From: Rhodoferax sp.
GTDB lineage: Bacteria > Pseudomonadota > Gammaproteobacteria > Burkholderiales > Burkholderiaceae_C
Assembly (NCBI GenBank): GCA_020048895.1
Contig: JAIFLV010000140.1
Coordinates: forward strand, 1-35,226
Direction: 5' to 3'
DNA: 35,226 bases
Position numbers and translations under genes: made by a program. Each line of letters begins with the position of its first letter. Within the stretch, counting starts at the first letter, position 1. Positions 1-7,578 of the stretch are shown here, piece by piece. Below the pieces are notes generated by a model that was not told the DNA's origin, did no database searches, and worked only from the letters and a program-made list of their open reading frames with translations.

Positions 1-495
1 TTCACCGCCGAACGCAATGGCCACCCCATTGCTACCAGTTTAATAGCGCTTGACGCTCATTCCACGGGCGCTAGCCGGCAAAACGCCTCGGGAGACTGGG
101 CGGCAGTGTGTTCTGCGCAGGTCAAGGAGGAGCCCGCACAGCGGGCGGGGGACACCGAGCAGAACACGCTGCCGCCCAGTCTCCAGCCAGCGAAGGTCGC
201 CTATGGCCGCTACTGGGGTGCGCTGGAGCGCGTCGACTGCCTGCACTTCGAAGCTTGCTATTACCAGCCGCTGCAATGGTGCATCGCGCACGGCTACCAC
301 CGATTTGAGGGCGGCGCTCAGGGCGAACACAAGATGGCGCGGGCCCTGCTTCCTGTGCGAACCACCAGCGCCCACTGGCTGGCGCATCCGTCATTCGCAG
401 ATGCCGTTGCGCGATTTCTGCAACGTGAAGAACAGGGCGTCAGCAATTATCTGGAAGACTTGTCACAACGCAATCCGTTCCGAAACGACATCTGA
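1..495 (+). CDS. COG3146-type GNAT-fold acyltransferase, 3' part only, with in-frame repeat insert
   Basis: The reading frame is open from the first base, so the start lies outside the window and 164 residues remain. The C-terminal part (AYGRYWGA, then CLHFEACYYQ, then GGAQGEHKMARALLPV, then SAHWLAHPSF) matches what I know of the COG3146/DUF482 family, whose proteins have a GNAT-like fold and are named for a presumed peptidoglycan role. Their substrate is not established. In relatives the stretch ending in ATSLIALD runs almost directly into AYGRYWG. Here about 45 extra residues sit between them, encoded by a dispersed repeat followed by a large palindrome (annotated separately), with the frame preserved. 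It ends 6 bases before the convergent cheW stop. Family assignment is from memory of motifs. Whether the insert leaves the protein active is unknown. Confidence 0.75.
   Translation, partial: FTAERNGHPIATSLIALDAHSTGASRQNASGDWAAVCSAQVKEEPAQRAGDTEQNTLPPSLQPAKVAYGRYWGALERVDCLHFEACYYQPLQWCIAHGYHRFEGGAQGEHKMARALLPVRTTSAHWLAHPSFADAVARFLQREEQGVSNYLEDLSQRNPFRNDI
36..85 (+). repeat. Dispersed ATTCCACGGGCGCTA-core repeat, copy A, in frame in the acyltransferase gene
   Basis: This stretch shares the 15-base core ATTCCACGGGCGCTA with the copy inside dnaX (22488-22547). It also aligns, less exactly, with the copy inside moeA. The left half (AATAGCGCTTGACGCTC) corresponds to TAGCTGCTTGCGC-like sequence in the other copies, with a small deletion. 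The gene reads this copy along the same strand as the repeat (peptide HSTGAS over the core), whereas dnaX and moeA read its complement. The exact ends are not defined. Confidence 0.65.
91..184. repeat. 94-bp nested palindromic element inside a coding sequence
   Basis: The arms at 91-116 and 159-184 are 26 bases each and inverted complements with one mismatch (T versus C at the seventeenth base). Between them is a second hairpin, GCCCGC-aca-GCGGGC, at about 133-147. The whole element is read through in frame by the surrounding gene and adds no stop codon. It directly follows repeat copy A. The size and nested structure suggest a mobile palindromic or MITE-like element. No transposase or target duplication is visible for it here. 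Confidence 0.8.
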
Positions 496-501
496 CGGTC
501 T

Positions 502-1011
502 CTAACCCTGCGCCATGCCCATTTCGGCGTTGCTCAGCAGGGCATCCATGTCCATCACGATGAGCATGCGCTCGTTCAGATCGGCCAGACCCAGAATGAA
601 CCGCGCGTCGATGGCCGATTCAAATTGCGGCGCTGGTCGCACCACCTTCGTATCGAGCGACACCACGTCGGACACACCATCGACCACCGCTCCAATGACC
701 GAGCCACGAATATTCAGAATGATGACCACCGTGAAGTCGTCGTATTCGGCAGTGGGCATATTGAGCTTGAGCCGCAAATCAACGATCGGAACGATCACAC
801 CGCGCAGGTTGATGACACCTTTGATGAAAGAAGGCGAATTCACCATATGCACGGGTTGCTCATAGGAGCGAATCTCCTGCACCCGCAAGATGTCAATTGC
901 GTATTCTTCGGTGCCCAATCGCAGCGTCAAATACTCTCCGGTTGCAACCCGGGTGTTGGCGGACTGGGATACCCCTGATGTCGCCAGTGTTTGAGTTGGA
1001 GTTTTGTCCAT
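502..1011 (-). CDS. cheW: Chemotaxis coupling protein CheW
   Basis: 169 residues, the usual CheW size. The SH3-like CheW fold is recognisable from EYLTLRLGTEEYAIDILRVQ, then INLRGVIVPIVDLR, then VVDGVSDVVSLD and FILGLADLNERMLIVMDMD. CheW bridges methyl-accepting chemoreceptors to the kinase CheA in cytoplasmic signalling arrays. An upstream in-frame start adds 16 residues. I chose the internal ATG at 1011 because AAGGA lies about 8 bases before it and the protein then starts at the normal place. No cheA or receptor gene is in the window, so this may be an orphan or the edge of a cluster. It converges with the acyltransferase gene, with 6 bases between stops and no terminator. Confidence 0.9.
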   Translation of the reverse strand: MDKTPTQTLATSGVSQSANTRVATGEYLTLRLGTEEYAIDILRVQEIRSYEQPVHMVNSPSFIKGVINLRGVIVPIVDLRLKLNMPTAEYDDFTVVIILNIRGSVIGAVVDGVSDVVSLDTKVVRPAPQFESAIDARFILGLADLNERMLIVMDMDALLSNAEMGMAQG

Positions 1012-1108
1012 GGCACTAATCCTTGAATGCGAAGGCGCATCCCCTCGGAACGCCCGCATCCATCATACAGGCCCGAAAAGGGCACAACCCCTTCCTCAGG
1101 CGCGCTAG

Positions 1109-1645
1109 TCAGGGGTGCAGCTTGTTGTACGCCGCGATACCGTCCAGGATTTCCTTGTGGGCCGCCTCAGGGCCTTCCCACCCCAGAATTTTCACCCATT
1201 TTCCGTCTTCGAGGTCTTTGTAGTGTTCGAAGAAATGCGCGATGGTTTTCAGACGAATCGGGCTCAGGTCTTCGGGCTTGGTCCAGCGCGTGTAAAGGGA
1301 CAGAATTTTCTCGATGGGAACGGCCAATACCTTGCCATCCATGCCAGCCTCGTCTTCCATCTTCAGGATACCAATGGCTCGGCATGGCACCACCACACCA
1401 GGAATCAGCGGCACCGGCGTGACCACCAGCACATCAACGGGGTCGCCATCGCCAGAAATTGTCTTGGGTACGTAGCCATAGTTGGTGGGGTAATGCATGG
1501 CCGTGCTCATGAAGCGATCCACAAAAATCGCACCGGTGGCCTTATCCACTTCGTACTTGACCGGGTCCGCGTTCATCGGAATTTCGATGATCACGTTAAA
1601 CGCGTGGGGAACATTGCTGCCGGGGGTGACGTTGTCGAGGGACAT
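1109..1645 (-). CDS. ppa: Soluble inorganic pyrophosphatase (family I)
   Basis: 178 residues, a typical bacterial family I pyrophosphatase. This cytoplasmic Mg-dependent enzyme hydrolyses PPi to two phosphates and pulls biosynthetic reactions forward. The family signature DGDPVDVL is present, preceded by [11 protein letters not shown] and followed by KILSLYTRW and [10 protein letters not shown]. The open frame extends 59 codons upstream, but ATG 1645 gives [10 protein letters not shown] and fits homologue length. An AAGAGAG purine run lies just upstream. It is divergent from hppA across 235 bases, so soluble and membrane-bound pyrophosphatases share one regulatory interval. Confidence 0.95.
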   Translation of the reverse strand: MSLDNVTPGSNVPHAFNVIIEIPMNADPVKYEVDKATGAIFVDRFMSTAMHYPTNYGYVPKTISGDGDPVDVLVVTPVPLIPGVVVPCRAIGILKMEDEAGMDGKVLAVPIEKILSLYTRWTKPEDLSPIRLKTIAHFFEHYKDLEDGKWVKILGWEGPEAAHKEILDGIAAYNKLHP

Positions 1646-1880
1646 AAGAACTCTCTTTTTTGCTAGCCAGAAAAAGGGTGACAGATCAGGATTAACCCCT
1701 AATTTGCTGACACAGATCATACAAACCGGCCAGATATCGCTACTTTTCAAGTTAAAGTCCGGCGGTTGGCCAATCGGCTCCACTGCACTTTGCTGCGCCG
1801 GAGATCCGAGGAAGCAATGCACCTGGGGCAGACGCTGGCGTTGGCCCCTCCAAGGCGAAACAACACTCTAGGAGATTTTT
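1646..1880. promoter_or_regulatory. Shared ppa/hppA divergent intergenic region
   Basis: These 235 bases separate two genes transcribed away from each other, so promoters for both must lie here or in the adjacent coding ends. I see AT-richer sequence around 1690-1760 but no -35/-10 pair with good spacing that I would defend for either gene. The hppA ribosome binding site AGGAG (about 1870-1874) precedes its ATG by 6 to 7 bases. No hairpin with a T-run, riboswitch or repeat was recognised. Confidence 0.4.
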
Positions 1881-3959
1881 ATGACGGGCAACTCAGCGCT
1901 CATTCTGGCGCTTGTTTGCGGGTTTATTGCCGTGGCATACGGTTTTTGGGCACGCAGCTGGATTCTTTCTCAGGACGCAGGCAACGCGCGAATGCAAGAA
2001 ATTGCAGCCGCCATTCAAACGGGCGCTGCCGCCTATCTTTCACGCCAATACAAGACCATCGCGATGGTCGGCGTAGTGCTGGCGGTATTGATCGGCGTCT
2101 TTCTGGACACGATGAGTGCGGTTGGCTTTGTCGTCGGCGCCGTCTTGTCCGGCGCTTGTGGCTTTATCGGCATGAATGTGTCGGTGCGTGCCAACGTGCG
2201 AACCGCACAGGCTGCGACCAGGGGCATCGGCCCGGCGCTGGACGTGGCCTTCCGCGGTGGTGCCATTACCGGCATGCTGGTGGTTGGCCTGGGCCTCCTG
2301 GGTGTGACAGGGTTTTACTGGTTCCTGACCATGGGCGGCGTGCCAGCGGACGGCAAGGCGTTTGCCCAAATGCTGAACCCACTGATCGGGTTTGCGTTTG
2401 GCTCGTCGCTGATTTCCATCTTCGCCCGGCTGGGCGGCGGCATTTTCACCAAAGGTGCGGACGTCGGTGCCGACCTGGTGGGTAAGGTCGAAGCGGGTAT
2501 TCCGGAGGATGACCCGCGCAACCCGGCGGTCATTGCCGACAATGTGGGCGACAACGTCGGTGACTGCGCTGGCATGGCGGCAGACCTGTTTGAGACCTAC
2601 GCGGTGACATTGATCGCCACTATGGTTTTAGGAGCGCTTCTCGCAGGTTCTGCGGGCGCTACAGCCGTTTTGTATCCTCTGGTTTTGGGGGCGGTATCGA
2701 TTGTTGCCTCCATCATCGGCTGCTTTTTTGTGAAAGCATCCCCGGGCATGAAGAACGTGATGCCCGCCCTCTACAAGGGTCTGGCCATTGCCGGGGGACT
2801 GTCACTCATCGCTTTTTACTTCGTAACCCAAAACCTGTTCCCCACGGCTATCACGCTGACCGACGGTAAAGTGGTGGGTGCTGGCGCGCTGTTCGCTTCC
2901 TGTGCGGTGGGTCTCATCCTGACCGGTGCGCTGGTCTGGATTACCGAGTACTACACTGGCACCCAATACGCGCCCGTGCGCCACATCGCCCAGGCCTCCA
3001 CCACCGGCCATGGCACCAACATCATTGCCGGTCTGGGTGTTTCGATGCGCTCCACCGCCTGGCCTGTGATGTTTGTCTGTGCCGCAATCTACACCGCCTT
3101 TTCACTTGGCGGCCTGTACGGCATTGCCGTGGCTGCAACCTCGATGCTGAGCATGGCTGGTATCGTGGTGGCGCTGGACGCCTACGGCCCCATCACAGAC
3201 AACGCCGGCGGCATTGCCGAAATGTCCGAACTGCCCGCCAGTGTGCGTGACATTACCGACCCGCTGGATGCGGTGGGCAACACGACGAAGGCCGTCACCA
3301 AGGGCTACGCCATTGGCTCAGCGGGTCTTGCAGCATTGGTGCTGTTTGCCGACTACACCCACAAGCTCGAAGGCTATGGCAAACATGTCACGTTCGATCT
3401 GAGCGACCCGATGGTCATCATCGGATTGTTCATTGGCGGGCTGATCCCCTACCTTTTCGGTGCCATGGCCATGGAAGCGGTTGGCCGCGCTGCCGGTTCG
3501 GTCGTGGTGGAAGTGCGCCGCCAGTTCAAGGAGATCAAGGGCATCATGGACGGTACCGGCAAGCCCGAGTACGACACTGCGGTCGACATGCTGACCACCG
3601 CGGCCATCAAGGAAATGATGATCCCCAGCCTGCTGCCAGTGGTAGCACCGATTGTGGTCGGTCTCTTGCTCGGCCCGGCGGCCCTGGGCGGACTGCTGAT
3701 GGGCACCATCGTGACCGGTCTGTTTGTGGCCATCTCCATGTGCACCGGTGGCGGTGCCTGGGACAATGCCAAAAAGTACATTGAAGACGGCAACTTTGGC
3801 GGCAAAGGCTCTGAGACCCACAAGGCAGCCGTCACTGGCGACACCGTGGGTGACCCCTACAAGGACACCGCCGGCCCCGCAGTGAACCCGCTGATCAAGA
3901 TCATCAACATCGTGGCCTTGCTGATCGTGCCACTGATGATGAAGATCCACGGCGGCTAA
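1881..3959 (+). CDS. hppA: K+-independent proton-pumping membrane pyrophosphatase
   Basis: 692 residues, within the usual range for bacterial membrane pyrophosphatases, with the many hydrophobic helices of the family. It couples PPi hydrolysis to ion transport across the inner membrane. The catalytic stretch [11 protein letters not shown], then [10 protein letters not shown] and [17 protein letters not shown], is intact, as are the C-terminal GGAWDNAKK and [11 protein letters not shown] motifs. The cation-dependence site reads [10 protein letters not shown], i.e. lysine with threonine three residues on. In published work this KxxT pattern marks the K+-independent H+-pumping class, while AxxA marks K+-dependent enzymes. 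Direction and ion are therefore inferred from sequence class. The start is supported by AGGAG just upstream, and a strong terminator follows. Confidence 0.97.
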   Translation: MTGNSALILALVCGFIAVAYGFWARSWILSQDAGNARMQEIAAAIQTGAAAYLSRQYKTIAMVGVVLAVLIGVFLDTMSAVGFVVGAVLSGACGFIGMNVSVRANVRTAQAATRGIGPALDVAFRGGAITGMLVVGLGLLGVTGFYWFLTMGGVPADGKAFAQMLNPLIGFAFGSSLISIFARLGGGIFTKGADVGADLVGKVEAGIPEDDPRNPAVIADNVGDNVGDCAGMAADLFETYAVTLIATMVLGALLAGSAGATAVLYPLVLGAVSIVASIIGCFFVKASPGMKNVMPALYKGLAIAGGLSLIAFYFVTQNLFPTAITLTDGKVVGAGALFASCAVGLILTGALVWITEYYTGTQYAPVRHIAQASTTGHGTNIIAGLGVSMRSTAWPVMFVCAAIYTAFSLGGLYGIAVAATSMLSMAGIVVALDAYGPITDNAGGIAEMSELPASVRDITDPLDAVGNTTKAVTKGYAIGSAGLAALVLFADYTHKLEGYGKHVTFDLSDPMVIIGLFIGGLIPYLFGAMAMEAVGRAAGSVVVEVRRQFKEIKGIMDGTGKPEYDTAVDMLTTAAIKEMMIPSLLPVVAPIVVGLLLGPAALGGLLMGTIVTGLFVAISMCTGGGAWDNAKKYIEDGNFGGKGSETHKAAVTGDTVGDPYKDTAGPAVNPLIKIINIVALLIVPLMMKIHGG

Positions 3960-3974
3960 ATTCATCGCCTTGCC

Positions 3975-4007
3975 AAAATGCCCGCTACTTTGCGGGCATT
4001 TTTTTGA
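3975..4007 (+). terminator. Rho-independent terminator after hppA
   Basis: A perfect 11-bp stem (AAAATGCCCGC at 3975-3985 with GCGGGCATTTT at 3992-4002) encloses the six-base loop TACTTT and runs straight into a T tract. It lies 16 bases after the hppA stop and before the next gene on the same strand. Confidence 0.92.
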
Positions 4008-4066
4008 CTTTTTTGCGCTACCATGGGTCGAAGTCCGACAATCCCCGTTTTGTAAAGTCTCAGATT

Positions 4067-4699
4067 GTGAAAATTCTCGTCGTTGACGACCATGCGCTGG
4101 TTCGCGAGGGCCTGCGACAGGTGCTGCAGGGATTGCAGGAGCAGGTCGATGTGCTGCAGGCAGCCAATTGCGGGCTGGCCTTTGACGTTGCACTGCAGAA
4201 CCCCGACCTTGATTTGGTCCTGCTGGACTACCATTTGCCCGACATGACTGGCCTGGAAGCGCTGCGTATTCTGGGGCTCAGACACCCGGAATTGCCGGTA
4301 CTCATATTGTCTGCGTCTGCCGATGTCTCGATGATGCGGCAGGTACTGCAAGCGGGTGCCAGTGGCTTTGTCACCAAGTCCAGCCTGAGTGATGAACTGC
4401 TTTTTGCGGTGAACCAAGTCATGTTGGGCGAGGTGTACCTCCCCATGGAATTGCGGCAGGCCGATGGCAGCGAGGCCGGTTCGGATGCCAGCAAACTGAC
4501 GCAACGTCAGGAACTCGTGTTGCGCGAGTTGCTCGATGGGCGCTCCAACCGTGAAATCAGCAACACACTGAACATATCGGACGAAACCGTGAAGACGCAT
4601 GTGGCGTCAATTCTTCGGCACTTTGACGTGCAAAACCGCACCCAGGCAGTGGCGGCGGCGGCCCGGTTTGGCTACCGCAGCACATCGTCAAACTCCTGA
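4067..4699 (+). CDS. NarL/FixJ-type response regulator (receiver + LuxR HTH)
   Basis: 210 residues from GTG 4067, typical for the NarL/FixJ family. The receiver domain has the acidic pair VVDDH (about 7-8), the phospho-accepting Asp at about 54 in VLLDYHLPDM, Ser at about 82-84 and Lys at about 104 (FVTKSS). The C-terminal LuxR HTH covers LTQRQELVLRELLDG, then SNREISNTLNISDETVKTHV. I reject the longer start in the preceding terminator T tract (TTG 4004). GTG 4067 places the receiver normally, though no good ribosome binding site precedes it. It converges with the hybrid kinase gene with one base between stop codons, which suggests that kinase is its partner. Target genes are unknown; the adjacent TonB receptor operon is the natural candidate. 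Confidence 0.9.
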   Translation: MKILVVDDHALVREGLRQVLQGLQEQVDVLQAANCGLAFDVALQNPDLDLVLLDYHLPDMTGLEALRILGLRHPELPVLILSASADVSMMRQVLQAGASGFVTKSSLSDELLFAVNQVMLGEVYLPMELRQADGSEAGSDASKLTQRQELVLRELLDGRSNREISNTLNISDETVKTHVASILRHFDVQNRTQAVAAAARFGYRSTSSNS

Positions 4700-4700
4700 C

Positions 4701-6629
4701 TCAGGAAACTGTCGGCGCATTGCTGGCAGCAGCCAGCCGACGCAGCAGACTGCGCAACTTGGCCGGTCGTACCGGCTTGTGCAGCAGTGTCAGGCCGGTG
4801 CTCTGTGCCGCATGCATGAGTGTTGCATCGGTATCACCACTCATCAGGCAGGCAGGCAAATTCTCCCCCAGGGTTTCACGCAGCAATGCAATGGCCTGCA
4901 AGCCGTTGACTCCCTCGCCGAGCCGGTAGTCGCTCACCACGACCGTGGGCACTATCCCCAGGCGCACCATTTCCATGGCCGCAGCGCCATGGGCGGCGGC
5001 GGCCACTCTACAGCCCCAGGATTCGAGCAGCTCAGACACACTCGTGCGGGCCGACGCGTCATCCTCAATCAACAGCACACACACCCCCGCAAGATCGGAT
5101 GCAACGGTGGGTTCCGGCGCAAGCTCGTCTATTGCTCCAGCAGGTACGGCGGGCACCCGCAGGGTAAAGCGGGTGCCACACCCGGGTTCGGACTGCAAAC
5201 CCACCTCCACCCCCAACAGTTGCGCACTGCGCTCGACGATGTTCAGGCCCAGTCCCAACCCCTGGTTGCGATCCCGACCTCGGTTGCCAACCTGATAAAA
5301 CTCTTTATAGATTTCGAGCTGATCTTGCGCAGAAATGCCAATGCCACTGTCCCACACCTCGATACGCACATGGGTGTCTTGCGATGTGGGCCGGCAGGCG
5401 ACCAATACGGTGCCTTGGGCCGTGTAATTGATCGCGTTTTGCACCAGATTCATCACCATGCGCTGCAGCAAGGCCGCATCGGTGGATGCCCACAGCAAGG
5501 TTGGCCGAATTCGCAGGCGCAAGCCCTTGGCTGCCGCCATGGAGCTCAGCGTGGGCGCCAGCTTGTCAAAGAGGACCTGCACTGCAAATTGGGTCGGATG
5601 CACCGGTACGACGCCCGCATCCAGCCGCGAAATATCCAGCAGGCTATCGAGCAAATCCTGCATCGCATGGGCTGACGCCTCCAGGTTCCCCACCAGCTTG
5701 CGCGTCGGTTCATCCAGCGGCAACTGACCCAGCCGCGCAATGAACATCCCCAGCGCATGGGTGGGTTGGCGCAAGTCGTGGCTGGCCGCTGCAAGAAAGC
5801 GCGACTTGGCCAGGGTGGCTGCTTCGGCCTCTTCTTTACGGGCACTGATTTCCGTGGTCGCTTCACGCACACGCTGTTCCAGCTCGTCGCGCCCCCATTC
5901 CAGGCGCATGGCCATGCGGTTGAGCCCGGTTTGCAACTCGTACATCGGGTCATCGGGCTGCTCCGCAATACGTGAAGAAAAGTCACCGCGCCCGATGCGT
6001 TCCATCATTCGCGAGACCCGCAAAATCGGACTCACAACACCTTCACCCAGGCGTGCAGCCAGGAGCCCGCCCAGGATCAAGCCTGCCAACCCCACTCCCA
6101 CCGCCAAAAAGAACATTTCACGTTGTCGACGGGCGAGGCCTTCGCGTGCCAACTGCACTACGGCATAGCCCAACAGCGGCTTATCCACCTCAACATAGGT
6201 GTAGGGCTCGGAATACAAGTCATCGAGCGCAATTTGACGCGTTGCAATGGCACCATAAAACGTATCGACCCCGCCGATCCGTGGCGCGTTCAGCAATGCG
6301 AGACTCACCACTTCCTGGTAGGTCTTCCGAGTCGATTCACCGCTGTGCGCCAACGCTACGCCAGAGGCATCAAAGACAGTGACCTGCTGAACTTCCGCTT
6401 CACGGTGAACGCCATTGACAACCGATTGCAAACTCTCAAAATTACCCGAAAAAAGACCCAATTCACTGGCAAGAATGGTCTGCTGCAGCAAGAGCTTTCC
6501 ACGCTGGGCGTGGGACTCATTCATATCATTGACCCGCCCCAGCCAGAAGACGATCACCAGCGCGACAACGACCAGAAAAACCGGTAAGAGTGCCGCCACC
6601 AGCATGCGGGCGCGGATCGAAGACAGCAT
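4701..6629 (-). CDS. Hybrid sensor histidine kinase (periplasmic sensor, HAMP, HisKA, HATPase, REC)
   Basis: 642 residues. Transmembrane helices at about 10-31 and 172-193 flank a periplasmic domain of about 140 residues. HAMP follows at about 194-245, then a coiled linker, then the HisKA box with phospho-acceptor His at about 284 (SHDLRQPTHAL). The ATPase has its N box (MNLVQNAINYT) and G boxes (WDSGIGIS, GLGLGLNIVERS). A C-terminal receiver domain with Asp in VVSDYRLGEG completes the hybrid. ATG 6629 overlaps the upstream TGA by one base (TGATG); a GTG one codon earlier is the alternative. It is translationally coupled to the periplasmic binding protein gene and likely reads that protein's ligand state. 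Phosphate could pass within the protein, to the facing LuxR-type regulator, or both. Confidence 0.93.
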   Translation of the reverse strand: MLSSIRARMLVAALLPVFLVVVALVIVFWLGRVNDMNESHAQRGKLLLQQTILASELGLFSGNFESLQSVVNGVHREAEVQQVTVFDASGVALAHSGESTRKTYQEVVSLALLNAPRIGGVDTFYGAIATRQIALDDLYSEPYTYVEVDKPLLGYAVVQLAREGLARRQREMFFLAVGVGLAGLILGGLLAARLGEGVVSPILRVSRMMERIGRGDFSSRIAEQPDDPMYELQTGLNRMAMRLEWGRDELEQRVREATTEISARKEEAEAATLAKSRFLAAASHDLRQPTHALGMFIARLGQLPLDEPTRKLVGNLEASAHAMQDLLDSLLDISRLDAGVVPVHPTQFAVQVLFDKLAPTLSSMAAAKGLRLRIRPTLLWASTDAALLQRMVMNLVQNAINYTAQGTVLVACRPTSQDTHVRIEVWDSGIGISAQDQLEIYKEFYQVGNRGRDRNQGLGLGLNIVERSAQLLGVEVGLQSEPGCGTRFTLRVPAVPAGAIDELAPEPTVASDLAGVCVLLIEDDASARTSVSELLESWGCRVAAAAHGAAAMEMVRLGIVPTVVVSDYRLGEGVNGLQAIALLRETLGENLPACLMSGDTDATLMHAAQSTGLTLLHKPVRPAKLRSLLRRLAAASNAPTVS

Positions 6630-7567
6630 CACGGGCGAGTGTCCATGCGGCGAAGTTGCTCGGTCAGTGTTTTGACATCCAGAGTGAGATCCAAAGAACG
6701 CGCCACGTGCTCGTTGAGCGCTACGGTGTAATCCTGCGCCAGCTGCGGTGGTGCCAGAGGCAAACCCTGCAGGGTGGCGCGCGCCATGGCACCCACCTGG
6801 TTACCGATCTGGGTGGGCGTTGAATACAGCGCCAGCAATGCGCCCGCTTTGACATAGGCGGGCGAAAAGGCAACCACAGGAATACGGGCACGGTAGGTTG
6901 CCAGCAGAATATTGGGCAAGGTCGCCCCGTTATAAACCTGTGTATCTGCCACGGCGAGCAGCACGTCCACATTGCCCAGCAGGTTCTTCAGACCGGAAAA
7001 CAGTGCCCCGGCCACCACGGTGTTGCTCTTGAGCACCATGCCACGCGAACTGATGGCCGCCTGCAGTGCCGCCTGGAGTGACTCCGACTCAGCACCCCAC
7101 AGCACGCCAACCTGCTGCGCTGCGGGCAATGCCAGTCGCACCAGGTCCAACTGGCGTCCAAAAGGCTGGTCCAGAAACACCGCACTGAGCGACCCGGGTG
7201 CGGACTTGCCCGCCTCCTTGACCATTCGCTCGTAACTGGTACGCGGAATCAGACCGGCGATGACCGCCCCCGAACGCGGCGCCTTGGCCAGCACACGACC
7301 CAGCGCCTCGGTTCCCAGTGTGACTGTCAGCCGCGGGGGATTGCGCACCAGCACGTCGGAGGCGTCCAGCTCTGCAGCCGTCAGACGCACCACGTCCGAC
7401 GCTGCCACACCTTGCCGGCGAAGCTGTTCCACCACTGCATCGGCCGCCTCGGTATATGCGCCGCCCAGCTCGGCCGCCACGATGGCCACGGTAGCTCCCC
7501 AAGCGCAACCCGCACCGAAGCCCAGGCACCAGCACAGTGCCAGGGAGCGAAGCAGCGCACGCGCCAT
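6629..7567 (-). CDS. Periplasmic substrate-binding-like protein (ABC_sub_bind type), likely sensor partner
   Basis: 312 residues. An N-terminal signal peptide (hydrophobic LLRSLALCWCLGFGAGC, predicted cut after AWG) indicates export. The body has the two-lobed feel of PF04392-type binding proteins: ATVAIVAAELGGAY opening, LTVTLGTEALGRVL, AVIAGLIPRTSYERMV, VGVLWGAESESLQAAL and the hinge-like NILLATYRARIPVVAFSP. No permease or ATPase gene is nearby. It lies 11 bases after the TonB receptor stop and overlaps the kinase start, so the likely role is to carry ligand information from periplasm to kinase rather than import. The ligand is unknown. Assignment to the exact Pfam family is from memory. 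Confidence 0.75.
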   Translation of the reverse strand: MARALLRSLALCWCLGFGAGCAWGATVAIVAAELGGAYTEAADAVVEQLRRQGVAASDVVRLTAAELDASDVLVRNPPRLTVTLGTEALGRVLAKAPRSGAVIAGLIPRTSYERMVKEAGKSAPGSLSAVFLDQPFGRQLDLVRLALPAAQQVGVLWGAESESLQAALQAAISSRGMVLKSNTVVAGALFSGLKNLLGNVDVLLAVADTQVYNGATLPNILLATYRARIPVVAFSPAYVKAGALLALYSTPTQIGNQVGAMARATLQGLPLAPPQLAQDYTVALNEHVARSLDLTLDVKTLTEQLRRMDTRP

Positions 7568-7578
7568 CGGGTCGGATC

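Noticed and set aside
4004-4066. Longer TTG start for the LuxR-type regulator
   Set aside because: It would begin inside the T tract of the hppA terminator and add 21 residues not found in the receiver family.
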